Part shown: positions 50,151 to 61,900 of the stretch, one piece after another
Numbering within the stretch: position 1 is the stretch's first letter
Layout of the letters: the number at the start of each line of letters is the position of its first letter
Origin: Paragonimus westermani
Lineage: Eukaryota > Platyhelminthes > Trematoda > Plagiorchiida > Troglotrematidae
Assembly (NCBI GenBank): GCA_008508345.1
Contig: QNGE01000101.1
Coordinates: 1-64,000 of the forward strand
Reading direction: 5' to 3'
Length of the DNA stretch: 64,000 nt
Position numbers and translations under genes: made by a program
The notes under the pieces: model-generated
Seen by the model: only the letters and a program-made list of their open reading frames with translations
What the model was told of the DNA's origin: nothing
Database searches by the model: none

Positions 50151-52463
50151 TCCTCTAATTTGTTAGGCAAACACGTGCAGGAAAAAAATCACAGGAGATG
50201 TAGAATTGCATCCAGAGTCACATAAAGAATGAGTCTATCAGCTGAGTAACAAGCGGTTCATGCTGCAATGCGTTATGTTAAGTAGTAAGAAGTTTCGTGT
50301 GCAAGCAAATGCAAGACCAAATGAGACTCCCACCTCTTCTACATGAACCTTACTTCAATTCTGAACTGTTCCAAAGCGCGTTGTTAGAAAAGATCAGTAT
50401 TTGAAGTTGGGACAAAGCATTTCTCTCTCAACGAGTGATGCCTATCAGCAATGGCTATTTTGAAATAATGGTATAATTGAATATGACCTCATGACAATAA
50501 TATAACATCTCTGATTAGAACGACGAACAAACATTTTGTTTCTGCACTCAGGTTCTCGGCGCACTCACTTTTGGGCTTGTTCACAGAACATTTAAGTTTA
50601 TTCCTTTACAATCGTTCTGCGCTTTTAATCAGCACTTTGTCCACATTTGTAAAGGAACCAAAACCTTTTTCGCGGCAGGTACATGTAAATGATGGAGGGC
50701 ACTTTTTCTCAGAGCGATGGCTGAGAGCTAATCGTTTGATGAACGTCACAACTCACAGTTAGTGAGGACGGACGAATGACACATTCGCGTTATAAAATCG
50801 TTAATTGGTGCAATGATCTAGAGATTGATTTTGTGATCCGATCAAAAGGAAGGTGGTTGATAAAAATTGGAACGCTTCCTTCCGTTTGCGAAAAATATGA
50901 AGATACTTCAGAACAGCTACAACGGAGATTTATTTGACAATATCGTTTACTTTGTTAGAGTCAACAACGCGCGATGACTCTGAGAATGATAAGCAGGCTG
51001 CTTCTTGTGGGATATACGTGATTTCCTTATGGGTAAAATAGACACGCAGGTGAAAGGAAAGATCAGTTGAACCAATTAGGTTAGCAGGTGGCTAAGTATT
51101 CCAGGTCGGCACTCTCGGCCTAATATTAACATGGTAACATGGCTAACTTGAGTCATCTGACGAGAATGTGGTCACAACGTCAAATATTTTATTAGCAGCA
51201 ACGTTTAAACAAAAGGTTATTTCTGTTTCTTGCGTTTTAATCAAATGCGCTTCGCAATGCAGAAATCAGAAAAAGCGATAAAAAGTATCCGTCGGTCATC
51301 AACCCTAAGCCATAGTCAGGAATTGTGAACTAAAACTCGAGTAGCCTTCGGATAATAGGTATATGATATCACTTCGATACACCAGTCACCAAGTGTCACA
51401 AGATTAATGGAAAAACGTTCAATACAGACGGGTCACATTATCCACTGTACAAAAGATCTTCAGTTACCGATTCAGCACCAACTTACCATCTTGAATTCGT
51501 TAAAATCCATGCTGGTCGTTTATCATAAGCCAATAGTGTGTGAACGGAGGCCACTGGTACTCTGTCTCTCAGAGTTTTGGCCACTGTCAGGCCAATATGT
51601 TTGTGAGCCGCCAGTTAGGTTTAGTTTTTATTCATTTGCAGTACTAGGCGTACAAGTCGACGGCAATACAAGAAGTTTTACCAATTTCTTGGGAATTCGA
51701 TCTCCTGATTTCACTGTTCAACTTCACTGTTTTCCTGTATCTAGTAAAATACATCCATATTCACTTTGTTTGGGATTTTCTTCATTGTTGTTGTTAGTGG
51801 CTTTCTATCATACAGCAAAAAAGGGTGTGTTTGTTGGACAACTTAATTTGCAGCGATCTTTTTCTGGAAACTGCGCAAAAATAAGTCAGATGAGTTCGGC
51901 TGAGACCCAAACTAACAAACTTTGACGTACCACTTCAAGTATTGCTATGTACAGTTGCACTACCTTAAGACCCCTAAACAGAACTGTGTTAGTAACAACG
52001 CCTGTATGATTATGAAGTTTATCGGCAATATTGTTCTCTTAGTCGCTTTTGACTAGCATTTTAACTAACATCAATATAAACACGAAATTGTCTCCTTTTG
52101 CAAAACTCCTTTGCACAAAGCGTCATCTAATATTTGTAGCTTTGGCAAAAATGTGAATCACTCTTAAGGCGAGGGGCGTTGTTATCTGACTAAAAGTTAA
52201 TGACAGTTCTAATGTGTAACTGGTTACCACCCTATTGGTCTCAGTAGGAGTGATCTACTACGGTCCTATGTTGAGCACAGATCCGAGCCATTGAATTGCA
52301 AACTGGATTGTAATATCCAAATGATTGAATTGGAACAGTTCTGGGATTTCACATCAACCTTACCGAAACGCAACACATCGCCTGACACGTTGACAGTCCG
52401 TTTACTTTTATCATCCAGGAAGGTGAATCATGAGATCATGTATAGAATGTGGGTGCGAAAACA
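50151..52463. other. No gene recognised; one long open frame
   Basis: The only item of note is the frame at 51407-51925, listed separately. The rest is AT-rich with short frames. Confidence 0.5.
51407..51925 (+). CDS. Unrecognised 172-codon open frame, doubtful gene
   Basis: The frame begins at an ATG and runs to TGA at 51923-51925. It is the longest unexplained frame in the window. I recognise no family. There is one hydrophobic stretch near residues 120-137 (YSLCLGFSSLLLLVAFYH) that could span a membrane, and Cys and Ser are frequent. No signal peptide is obvious. No neighbouring exon, promoter or polyadenylation signal could be tied to it. In sequence this AT-rich a frame of this length is unusual but can arise by chance on two strands of 64 kb. 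It could be a single exon, an element fragment or noise. Confidence 0.15.
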   Translation: MEKRSIQTGHIIHCTKDLQLPIQHQLTILNSLKSMLVVYHKPIVCERRPLVLCLSEFWPLSGQYVCEPPVRFSFYSFAVLGVQVDGNTRSFTNFLGIRSPDFTVQLHCFPVSSKIHPYSLCLGFSSLLLLVAFYHTAKKGVFVGQLNLQRSFSGNCAKISQMSSAETQTNKL

Positions 52464-52661
52464 GTAACGGAAGGATTACTGATAAGTAGTCGCGGATTTG
52501 GTTTATTTTCAAGTTGACCATCACTCACATTTGATCGCAGCGTTCGCATTCACATAGATTTTCCAGCCAGCCTCTTTCGAAAAGAAGCACTAGACTCGAG
52601 TTTTGCTCTAATGAGAGCGATCAAATGTGAGTGATGGTTAACTTAGAAAAGTAACGGAAGG
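52464..52661. repeat. Fold-back structure with 31-33 bp arms, flanked by a 12-bp direct repeat
   Basis: The left arm (52507-52538) and right arm (52617-52650) are inverted copies: ACCATCACTCACATTTGATC and its complement, extended by AAGTT(G/A) and TTTC with one extra base. The inner 78 bp include copy B of the dispersed repeat. AGTAACGGAAGG occurs at 52463-52474 and again at 52650-52661, the second directly after the right arm. This resembles a small fold-back or MITE-like element. The 32-bp gap on the left side does not fit a simple target duplication. Confidence 0.65.
52542..52604 (+). repeat. Dispersed 60-bp repeat, copy B
   Basis: Aligns with 26438-26498. The 18-mer AGCACTAGACTCGAGTTT is exact at 52586-52603, and CTCTTTCGAAA is at 52572-52582. 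It sits in the loop of the fold-back structure. Copy A has no such arms around it, so the arms are not part of the shared unit. Confidence 0.7.
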
Positions 52662-55600
52662 CCTTTTGACTTTATATGAAACTAGCAGGATTTATGAGTT
52701 CCACATCAATCAATCCACCTCACTCGTTGGCCTGAGCATTCACAAGACAGGACGATGATTTATCATTGACGCTGCTTTGGAAAAAGTGAGCAAACTAGTT
52801 CATTCATAACCTACACCTAGGTTGCGTGTGTAGCTTTCAACTAGAAGTGCTCTTCAGCTCGCTGACAATTGTATTTGATCTGTTCTCTCATTCATCTTAC
52901 CAATCAGTCCGCTTGCAGATTCAGTAATGTTTAAGGCCCAGCGCAGATAGGCGCGTATGGAAAACATAGACTGAATACGTCTCACTATTAGATGTGCACG
53001 ATGATGCAGCCGGAACTTATAACAACGACTGAAAACAGAAGCTCGATTTCATTCATTGCAAGACATCGAAGTAACAGATCACACCGTTTGCGCGTTCAAA
53101 ACGGTTAAAGTGTTATTGTGTACCAGAAACTAATGTGACTTGCTACGGCTGAGTTGCTTTGTGCGCCAGTGAGCAGTGCTCAGTTTATAGTCTTCATATT
53201 GGGACTTTATTCTTTCTTACATCAAATACTACTACCTTGTTCTATTCCATAGATAGGAACTTGGATTTCATGTGCGGAACACGAATAATTTTGGTGAAAT
53301 CTTTATGAGCAAGCGCATGTGCCAATATTTTACGTTAACCCAATTTTATTAACCACTTTCAAGCTCTCACCTTACCAAAATTATAGAGGTGTGAGAATAG
53401 TAAATAAATACTGGCGTTCCCAATAATTGTAGTACGTGTTTAAAATAATCGCTATCGGAATGATCCATTCAAATGGAATTTTCAGTTCCGTGCAAACAGG
53501 TAACCTTTTCTATTAGCTCATGCGAACTGGTGATAATTACGAGAGCGCAAATATATAAAGCACCTAAAATCTTTGTTACAGGACGTGTATGTTCCAATAA
53601 GTGAAAAGCTCAAATCTGTTGCTCATTTCTGCAAGTCATCGCCTGCTAATTTCACTCCGGCAGAAAATCTTTGAAAGGGTGTTTAGGCGTTTCACATTAG
53701 CTGAATTCCTGAATGCGTATTATTATTTAAAGTATAAAGTGTGTAAGTTCATACGCAGTGTACCACTTTTTATTGGTCGTGTGATGCTTCATTATGCTCA
53801 TCCTCCTGGCAGATATTCCCACTAAATCACAACAGTTTCGATGGAATGATTTCGTCCAACTGTTCTGCATAGAAAGACAACTGTTAGTTGATACGTTTGA
53901 TAAAACTTTTACAACCAGATGCAATGTAACAGTTGACATCATATCAGGATTTTATCTTGTTTCACTTATACACATGTACTATAGGTTTGCAAGTGACTGT
54001 TGAAAGGCAGTGATATTAGCAATTTAACATATTGAAGTTATGCTGGTCCTCAGTCGTCAAAATTTACCGAACTACAGACTGCTTGAATTCAGCGAATGGT
54101 TCGGAATAATTCTTTCAACGTGATCATTTACGGAGAAGGTTTGTTAATAATTAACCTTTATAACGGCTGGAACAAGTTTCTTCTGGTTTGTTTTATACGG
54201 AGAAATATTCGACAGTATAATTGAAGGGGCCGGTATTTTCTGTTTATATAAATTGGCAAGCAATCCACCGGTTAGTAACGGCATTAAACGTTAACTTTTT
54301 AGTGGTCAGCGGTGACAACAAGGAATGTGCTTATGTAAAAAACCGGTGGAGTAGTGGGGTGAAGATAGAAGAAAAAGAGGGCACAGCAAGTTTGGTAGAA
54401 CTCCACAATTGCCTCCAGTATGACAACTCTTTGGTTAATTCATCTCCACAGAAGATCGCTCTTTTGGTGAAAAAGGAAAAACAATCACGTTAATTCACTT
54501 AGAAATTAGCATTGGGTGCAGTGCTAATGAACCAATAACCTGGGATATTCATTATCCATTCTTTCGGGCTCACGCTGTTGCCTGAATCTGTCTCACACAC
54601 CTTAGTATAACTGTCCCATCGGACCGTTCAACTAACGAACTGTAATTGCGCACAACCAGCTGCTCTGAGGAATAGTCGACAGACGCGGCTGTATGTGCAT
54701 GAGATGAGATCATCACGGTTGGAGGGAAGAAATTTTGCACTGAAATCACACTTTCTGATGGCAACAGATTGCTGGGAAAATCAGAAAGCATAAATTTTTA
54801 GATCAGATAAGGCTCTGATAGAAGTGAACCTAAACTTATACGTTAAATGTGCACGTTTTCGCTCAAGAGGAGAGAGCAAGTGACGCTGATACAATCTCAC
54901 TCTACTTAGCAAAGGTGAGCAAACCGAGTTTAAGTTTGTACGGGTAAAGCCAATAGTCACTGGTAGTTCACAGTGACGAAATGATTGCCACAATAGGTTT
55001 TTGACCATCACTGGACACCTTTATTTATTCAGTTTGAGTGCACACTAACCTTTGTGCCTTTTGATTTCTAATTAACATAGGAGCTGTCATTAATTGAGTT
55101 AGCAAGAAACTGATACATAGTATAACATATAATAAAACCCCTTGTTAATATATTGATATATCTTTTTTTAACGATCATCGTTATTTACCATTTCGGAGTT
55201 TACGCTGAGAATTTTCACAGGTGCGTCTGTTCACCTTCCAAATTTGAAAACTACAAAATGGCGTCAAAAACATGAGTCTGCAAGAAGTACCTGGTAATAC
55301 TTCAGTGTTCACTTAGAGGTTCATACTTCAGTTAACCGCATTTGGTAATAGGTTGCTGTATAAAATAACAGATACACACAAATTTGTGAGAGAGAAACTC
55401 AATTAGCATAAATTTCACCTACACGCTGAATCGACACTGTCAGTGTGTGCTGCAGTTACATCACACAAACAATCATTTGCAACTGACAACAAACCAGCAG
55501 CGATACAGCTTCTGGCAACAATTTTGCATACAGAAAACACCACTTAGTGGCAAACTGTTTGCTAAAGGTACCTTCTATGTTTACTAGTCTCGTTAAACAC
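52662..55600. other. No gene recognised
   Basis: AT-rich sequence with short frames only. Confidence 0.5.
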
Positions 55601-55925
55601 CTCAACCGGCAAAAATGTCCCACTGCCTGTGCAAAAATCAACCAATAATGGGTCAGGTCAAAAGTCAAACACAACGGAAACTGACCAATCAGTATTCGGG
55701 TCAGTAGGCCGACGTACTCCGCTACATAAGAGCAAACATCCATCGTACTTCACCAAAATCCACGCTCAAAAGTATACGCTGAAACACTCACGCACTGATG
55801 ATGTCACCTCGCTTGGTGTTGAAACGTTTTGCAACCAGAATGCCAAGCCCGACTAAAATACCAATACCAAAACCATCAACCCAAGCTACGAGCAACACCA
55901 CTACTGTTCCCAGCTATCAGGATTA
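55601..55925 (+). repeat. Likely retroelement tail with CTGATGA-hairpin-GAAAC motif
   Basis: CTGATGA (55795-55801) is followed by a four-pair hairpin CACC-TCGCTT-GGTG (55805-55818) and then GAAAC (55821-55825). The flanks are unusual for the window: few stops on the plus strand from 55629 to 55856, high in A and C, and low-complexity CCAATACCAAAACC after 55858. A similar motif occurs on the minus strand near 20540. Motifs of this shape are common near the ends of non-LTR and Penelope-type elements in invertebrates (recollection, not checked). The strands that would form hammerhead stems I and III do not pair, so I do not call a ribozyme. Boundaries are approximate. Confidence 0.4.
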
Positions 55926-58900
55926 AAGCAATACCTTACAGGTAGACAAACATACACATACTCCACTGGTTACTAGTAAAAGATCCACGTTACCGTAATT
56001 GGTATTACGCAGGTATCATCAATCCGAACCTGGTTAGCACCCGCACGTCAGGTGAAGTCATATTCGCTAAGAATCACTGAAAAGATCCCGATCACTCAGT
56101 ATTAATGCTTCACTGATGTGTTCTGAGCCCGTCCGGTAATAAGGTGTTGAGATTTACTTATGGGAATATAAGAGGCTGGAGTTCGTCGCCGATTGTTGGT
56201 ACGAACTTGAGTAACTAGAAGGTGTAGGCCTCAGTACGATTCTGTGCTGGTCTACTGGCCATCAACCTAGACCGCATCAGTCTACTGTAAGTGGAGGTTT
56301 AACAGCCGAATGAAATTTCTGACTAAGCTAACAACAAGCGGAATGCACATGACAAGTATGTTAGTTAACGGTTGCTTGTGAATGATCACCATAAGCTCGA
56401 TTCTCTTTCAGGTTGTCTTTGACCACTCTGAAGGCAAAAGTGTCGGAAAACCTAGTGTGAACAAGTTGGTTGATATTAACTAACGGTAACGCCTCACAGT
56501 TATTGATTGAAGAACTCGGGATGTCACATCAACATCATGTTCATGAATTAAAAGGTTTTGACTGTGAATGAACGTGTTCATAAGTTACAATGAATCTCCA
56601 GGTGTAAACATCATCGTCTAGAAGTGAGTTTACTTAGAGTTAGCTATTTAATGTAACCGGTTAAGTGGTCATTATTTGGCACCCTCTTGTAACATCAGCA
56701 TCTGTAATGTTTCATGCATATTTCTGAAAGGAGCCTACAGAAACTAAGTAGTCGTGCTTGTTTAAACATTGACAAAAGTTGAAATGAAAGTGTGAAATTG
56801 TTGTTTTCTAGTCTTTCCTTCGAAATTAACCGTGTAGTACGGAGGAATAAAATAAGTTAGAGAATGATGAACCAATTGCATCTACTCAACATTGGAACTT
56901 GTTTCCAGTTGTTATGTTTGACTGTCCCTAACATGATGCGTTAGCGCGAAGGTTTTCCGGATTAACACCCATTCCGGCTATCTTTACTTTATGAGTGCAG
57001 ACAAACACAAGGCTGGGCGCTCAGTGTCAGTTTGAGGATGAACATCAGAAAGCATTACAAGCATACATCAAAATTGTCTAGACAAGAATCACAGATCTAA
57101 AGTGTGTGAGGTGACTTTATCAGGGCAGGTTAAAGCAGCGTCTTTGACTTACACTATACAAGCATGGACGTTTGCTAAGTTGAAGAGACTGTTGTAACGC
57201 TGTCCAAATATTTGATTTGAAAACAGCTTATTAAGTGCAACATTAAGTGAAGCAGTAGCTTTCTGATTGATGACTGATCAGTCTCATACTTACTGTCATG
57301 TGTTTGACGCAGTTGTCAATGGTTACCCTAGTCCGCAGGCAGTAATCGCGTTGCTTGTTCAGTTTCACTTGAATGAAAGGAAGTTGCACAATGGGAGGTG
57401 ACCTTCTGTCGTATAATGTCAGCGTCACGAGTTATGTGTTTCAAATTCATGAGAGCAGACAATTATTGAAAACTCTTGTATTCAAGCCTTGTTGTGCAGT
57501 CAACACCAAAACAGTTTTCATGAACTGCCATGAACACAACTGTGCGCGTAGCAAACATCGGTAAGTTTAAATGAGCATTGTGTCGTTGCATTTGGCTACT
57601 GAACAACAGGGCTACTGATCTGTTTCGCCTTTGTAAACTCCACTAAAAATGAAAATAGACAGTTTGTTGAGTCAAATTTCAATGCAGCTGCGTAAGTTTA
57701 AAATAGGATTGACTTTAATTCGCGACTGAGAATAACAATTAGGTGGTCACATCAACTTTCAAAATGGGAAGCGTATCTCTCTTACGTTGTTAATCCTTGT
57801 GAAGTCTTCAAGATAATCATCTGCTAATGTAGTTTTTTTTTCAGGGAGCAGGGCTTTGCTTACAGTAGTTCACAGATTTGAACAGATTTGTCTTCATGAA
57901 ACAGTGCTTTGTGCTATCATGCAAACATGCGTACTGAACTCACGGACAATGCGGACAGAGCAGAATGGTGTAACTCACCACTCATGTTAATTACTGGGTG
58001 CATCTAAAGCAAGTGCTAGATTACCACTTGAATCATTCTGACGTGACAATCCTAGAGGCGGGTGAGTGGGGAGCAGAAAGTTAAGAAGTAAATCTGAATG
58101 AACGATATTTAGCGGTAGACTGCGCGTGCTACCACTGCCTATATTTTTGGGCTTAATTTCTTCAAAGGTGAAGTCACTGCATTAGGGAAGTCAAGCAGTG
58201 CACATATATTAAAAATACAGTTCAAGGTGAAATTCCTTGAGAATTTCTCCGTTTGACAAAAGCATTTGCAAAAGGAACTGTCGGTCAAATACATGATAAC
58301 TGAACCCAGTCACATATGTATAGATGGTTCTTTTGGTGTTGAAGATAAGGCACAGGTTTTCAGATAGCCATCAAACAGATTTACGCTGAGCTGATTTCTT
58401 CATGCACAACGTCGGGCATACAGGCATACCATTATAGTGTATTTTTGGAGTACTCCTCATCCAGACTGCATGCATGCTAATTAAATTCACGTGTCCACCT
58501 AAAATTTTGCATTTCATTCATGCAAACAGTTTCCGTACCTGTGTTAAACGAACCTTCGTGCAAGTTGTTAATCATCTCAGGAATGAACAGTTTCTTAGTG
58601 CAAATGACTTTGTTCACGTTAACGCCGGGGCTTTCGCGACGCTTCGGGAATAACACGAGCCACCTGTTTCCGGATACTTTAATCTGTATACATATTCACG
58701 GCTGTTTAGTGGACACTGATCCTTTTTCTAAGCGTCTATAAATTCTACGTGCAACCAGTACATCTTGCGTGAAGATGTTGGTGGCCGGCTGTCTGAACGA
58801 TTCTATATGTGTTGAAGTCTCAGTTGTGTATTCAGCTTTTAAACATTCTTGGTTGACGTTTCAACCCTTGAGTACAGTGAACCAGAAGACAGGTGCAGAG

Positions 58901-61900
58901 GTGTTGACTCGATTGGAACATGTTCAGAATAATCACACGGACTCACTTATCTAATTGGGTCCCGGGTGTGTGCTCATTAGAGAACGACACGCTACGATCT
59001 TTGTGGCACGAAGGGTCTAGGTGAATAGGTTTCAAACTTGTTTCGTTCCGTCAAGTGCTTCAGTTTAAGTTTCCGGTCTTCTACACACAATTCGATTTAA
59101 CCAAAATCAGCACCACTTTGTGAACAGATCATAACGCTATTCTCCTCTAAAATTTCTTTCTAGATCATGAACGAATTTGAAAAATTGCGAACAAGCATAT
59201 TATACCCACCCATCCCGTTGCCATTTTACGTTTTAATCACAATCTGTTGCTCATAAAAATGGGATAGACAACCTTCCTTCGAGAGTTTCGGTGCTTGTGT
59301 ATTACGCCTTTAACTTTTAGTTCAACGAGTTCTCTCTTGAACTGGCAGTCCCGTAACATCTTAAAATTCTGATTGACAACAATCGTAGGCAAACTGATAA
59401 TGATTGGTTTGGGCTACACTATAGCAACAGCAATTAATTCAGAACAAGAATATGGTCTTCTCTTATCTGATTCTACGACATAGAGCATCAGTAAACACGA
59501 AATATTGAAACTAAATTTTACTTCATTGGTTTTGTTAACGCTATCTTTGGTTTGCTCTTGATGGAACAGAAGTTTCTTTGAAACCGGGATTTAGCAACTG
59601 AATGGAAAGCATATTATTGCGATAAACGTCCCGTTGAGTGTGCAAATATCAGTCACTAGAATATACGCAGTGAATGTCAATCTGTTTGTAAAAATTCACC
59701 AGAGGACACTACCGTAGAGTCGCTATTTATAACACGTGTTTTCAAAATAATACATTCATGAATATTTGATTCATTATGTGTGGAAATGAAAATTTTGTAG
59801 CGAACGTAGTTATGGATTCTGCTAAACGTATTCAGATATTTATAATCAGTAGACCATTACAAACCTGCCTGATTTGTGCAGTTAATTAGTATCGTGTATT
59901 GAGTAATAAACAGTTCTTTTCTGGATGATGTGTAATGTGCTTTAAGCTTCATTAGACAAACATTTTAGAAAAGACATTCATGTTACCAAAGAAATGATAG
60001 ACCGAATGTATTTGAATTTATTTGTCCATCTTCCCTCACTCAGCAGATTCGTGTTTATCCAACGACATTCCTTTGCAATTTTTTCTCTCAATTTCCTGGA
60101 GGACCCAAGGTAAACAGTTGGTTAATTGTAGTGAATTAACAGTTAATGCTGAACAGTATCTCCTATAGAATCAAACGGGTAACAGAAGTACTACCTTCAA
60201 GTGACATTGAATATTTCGTTCAAGATTATCCAGGTATTTATTGTGAGCGAAGAGGTAGCCACTTGAACCACTACCTGGAATACTACCAGCCATCAGTCGT
60301 ATCTGCTAGTGTGGAAAGCTTTAGTTCTTATGCCGCAGAATGCAACTAAGCTTCAAACAAGAAGAGAAAGGTATAAATGTCTTAAAAATTCATAGAGACT
60401 TCTATTACAATGAGTTCATTCAACTAGACTAAGAGAGTCAATACGGTTGTAGGTAGTCAAGCAGCTGTACATTCCGACAAAGAAGGAGAGAGCACAACAG
60501 ATTCCGTTGCTCCACCAATAGCCTACTGTCTGTGTGCGATACTTCAGATGTGATCTAAAATAGAGAAGAATGAAGTTTTGAGCCTCGAGAATTTTTGAGG
60601 CCTGCTAACTTATTGAACCCTACTGAGATCTCATATCTATAATGGTGTTAATCTGTTAAGTTATAACAGTAATACTAAGAGCAATAATCCATCGTTAATC
60701 GCGTGTTTTAGATAAAGCGAAGTATGTTTTTCAAACCTCAGCAAGTCTTTTCAGTCAGTATGCAAAATGGTGCAAAATGTTTTACAGTTAAAAGAACGTA
60801 AAACTCGGACTCCATTACACAACGTACAAAATACTGAAGTGCACCAAAGTATTCAGCCTTAATTTTCCATAAATGTGTCAGTCTGCAGTGGATATCAGGC
60901 TAACTTGGTTAGTTTCTGCTGTGACATAGGCTACCATTTGGCGACAACCATAGTGATGCTCAGAGACCTTCTTTCCGGGGGCACAGAAAAAAATACTTAG
61001 GAGAAAAAGTAGACGTAAACATCGAATGACTGTTAATAGTTGAAACGTGCCGCGACATATGCGTGGGTTGAACTTCATTTTCCGTCCAATATTTTACTGA
61101 GTTACAAAATCGCTTACAAGATTTGGCAAACTATGAAAACGGTAATCAGGTTTAAACCCGTTGCTAGAGAGTTTTTTTGATAAGCTTCAAAATCCCAATA
61201 GTAATTTGAGCTATGGTGAGCAAAATTCCTGTCGAATACCTGCAGATTTAATTTTTGATTGATGCAACTACTCCCATTTCGTGAGCAGGCGTTTGTAAAC
61301 AACTCGATCGTTTGAGATTAAACAAAATACAAACATCCAATGGGTTGGCATTCATATGTCGCAGGGATAGTACAAAGTTTTTATGTTGATACTCAGCTGG
61401 ATTTTTCACTCGGTTCATCGTATACCTCAGCAGATTTGCGTGTACGGTGTCAAATCTTGAAATGGTTGAAGTTCTTCCAAATTCATGCTTGTTCGTATCG
61501 TTGGAGACCTTTAGAAATAATGTTTCGGCACGGTGAGAGGCTGAGGTGAACACCAGTTATTCAACTCAGTTTGCCTATGGTTTTTCACAAACCTCACTTG
61601 GAGTCCTCATTTGGTTACTACGTTGCATCTTGACTTTGTTGAATGGACTTTCTGAAGCTGCCTGCACAGTGCACTCAGATGAGTGGGATTTACAGGAAGG
61701 TATGAATGAAGTGTTTCCAATTCACAGTGATGGTGAATCTGGCACTATGCAAACATTGGTTAACCTTTCGTGTATCTAGACATCACATTTGATAAATGTT
61801 TGCTTGGTTCATAAAGAGAATTCTAAAACAGCAACCTGCATGACTTGTTGCCCGGCGAATTTTGTTATACCTCATCACGTACACAATGCAATGTTGGTGT

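Noticed and set aside
52830..52870. Minus-strand CTGAAGA and GAAA as a hammerhead
   Set aside because: Only a three-pair stem II, and no pairing for stems I and III.
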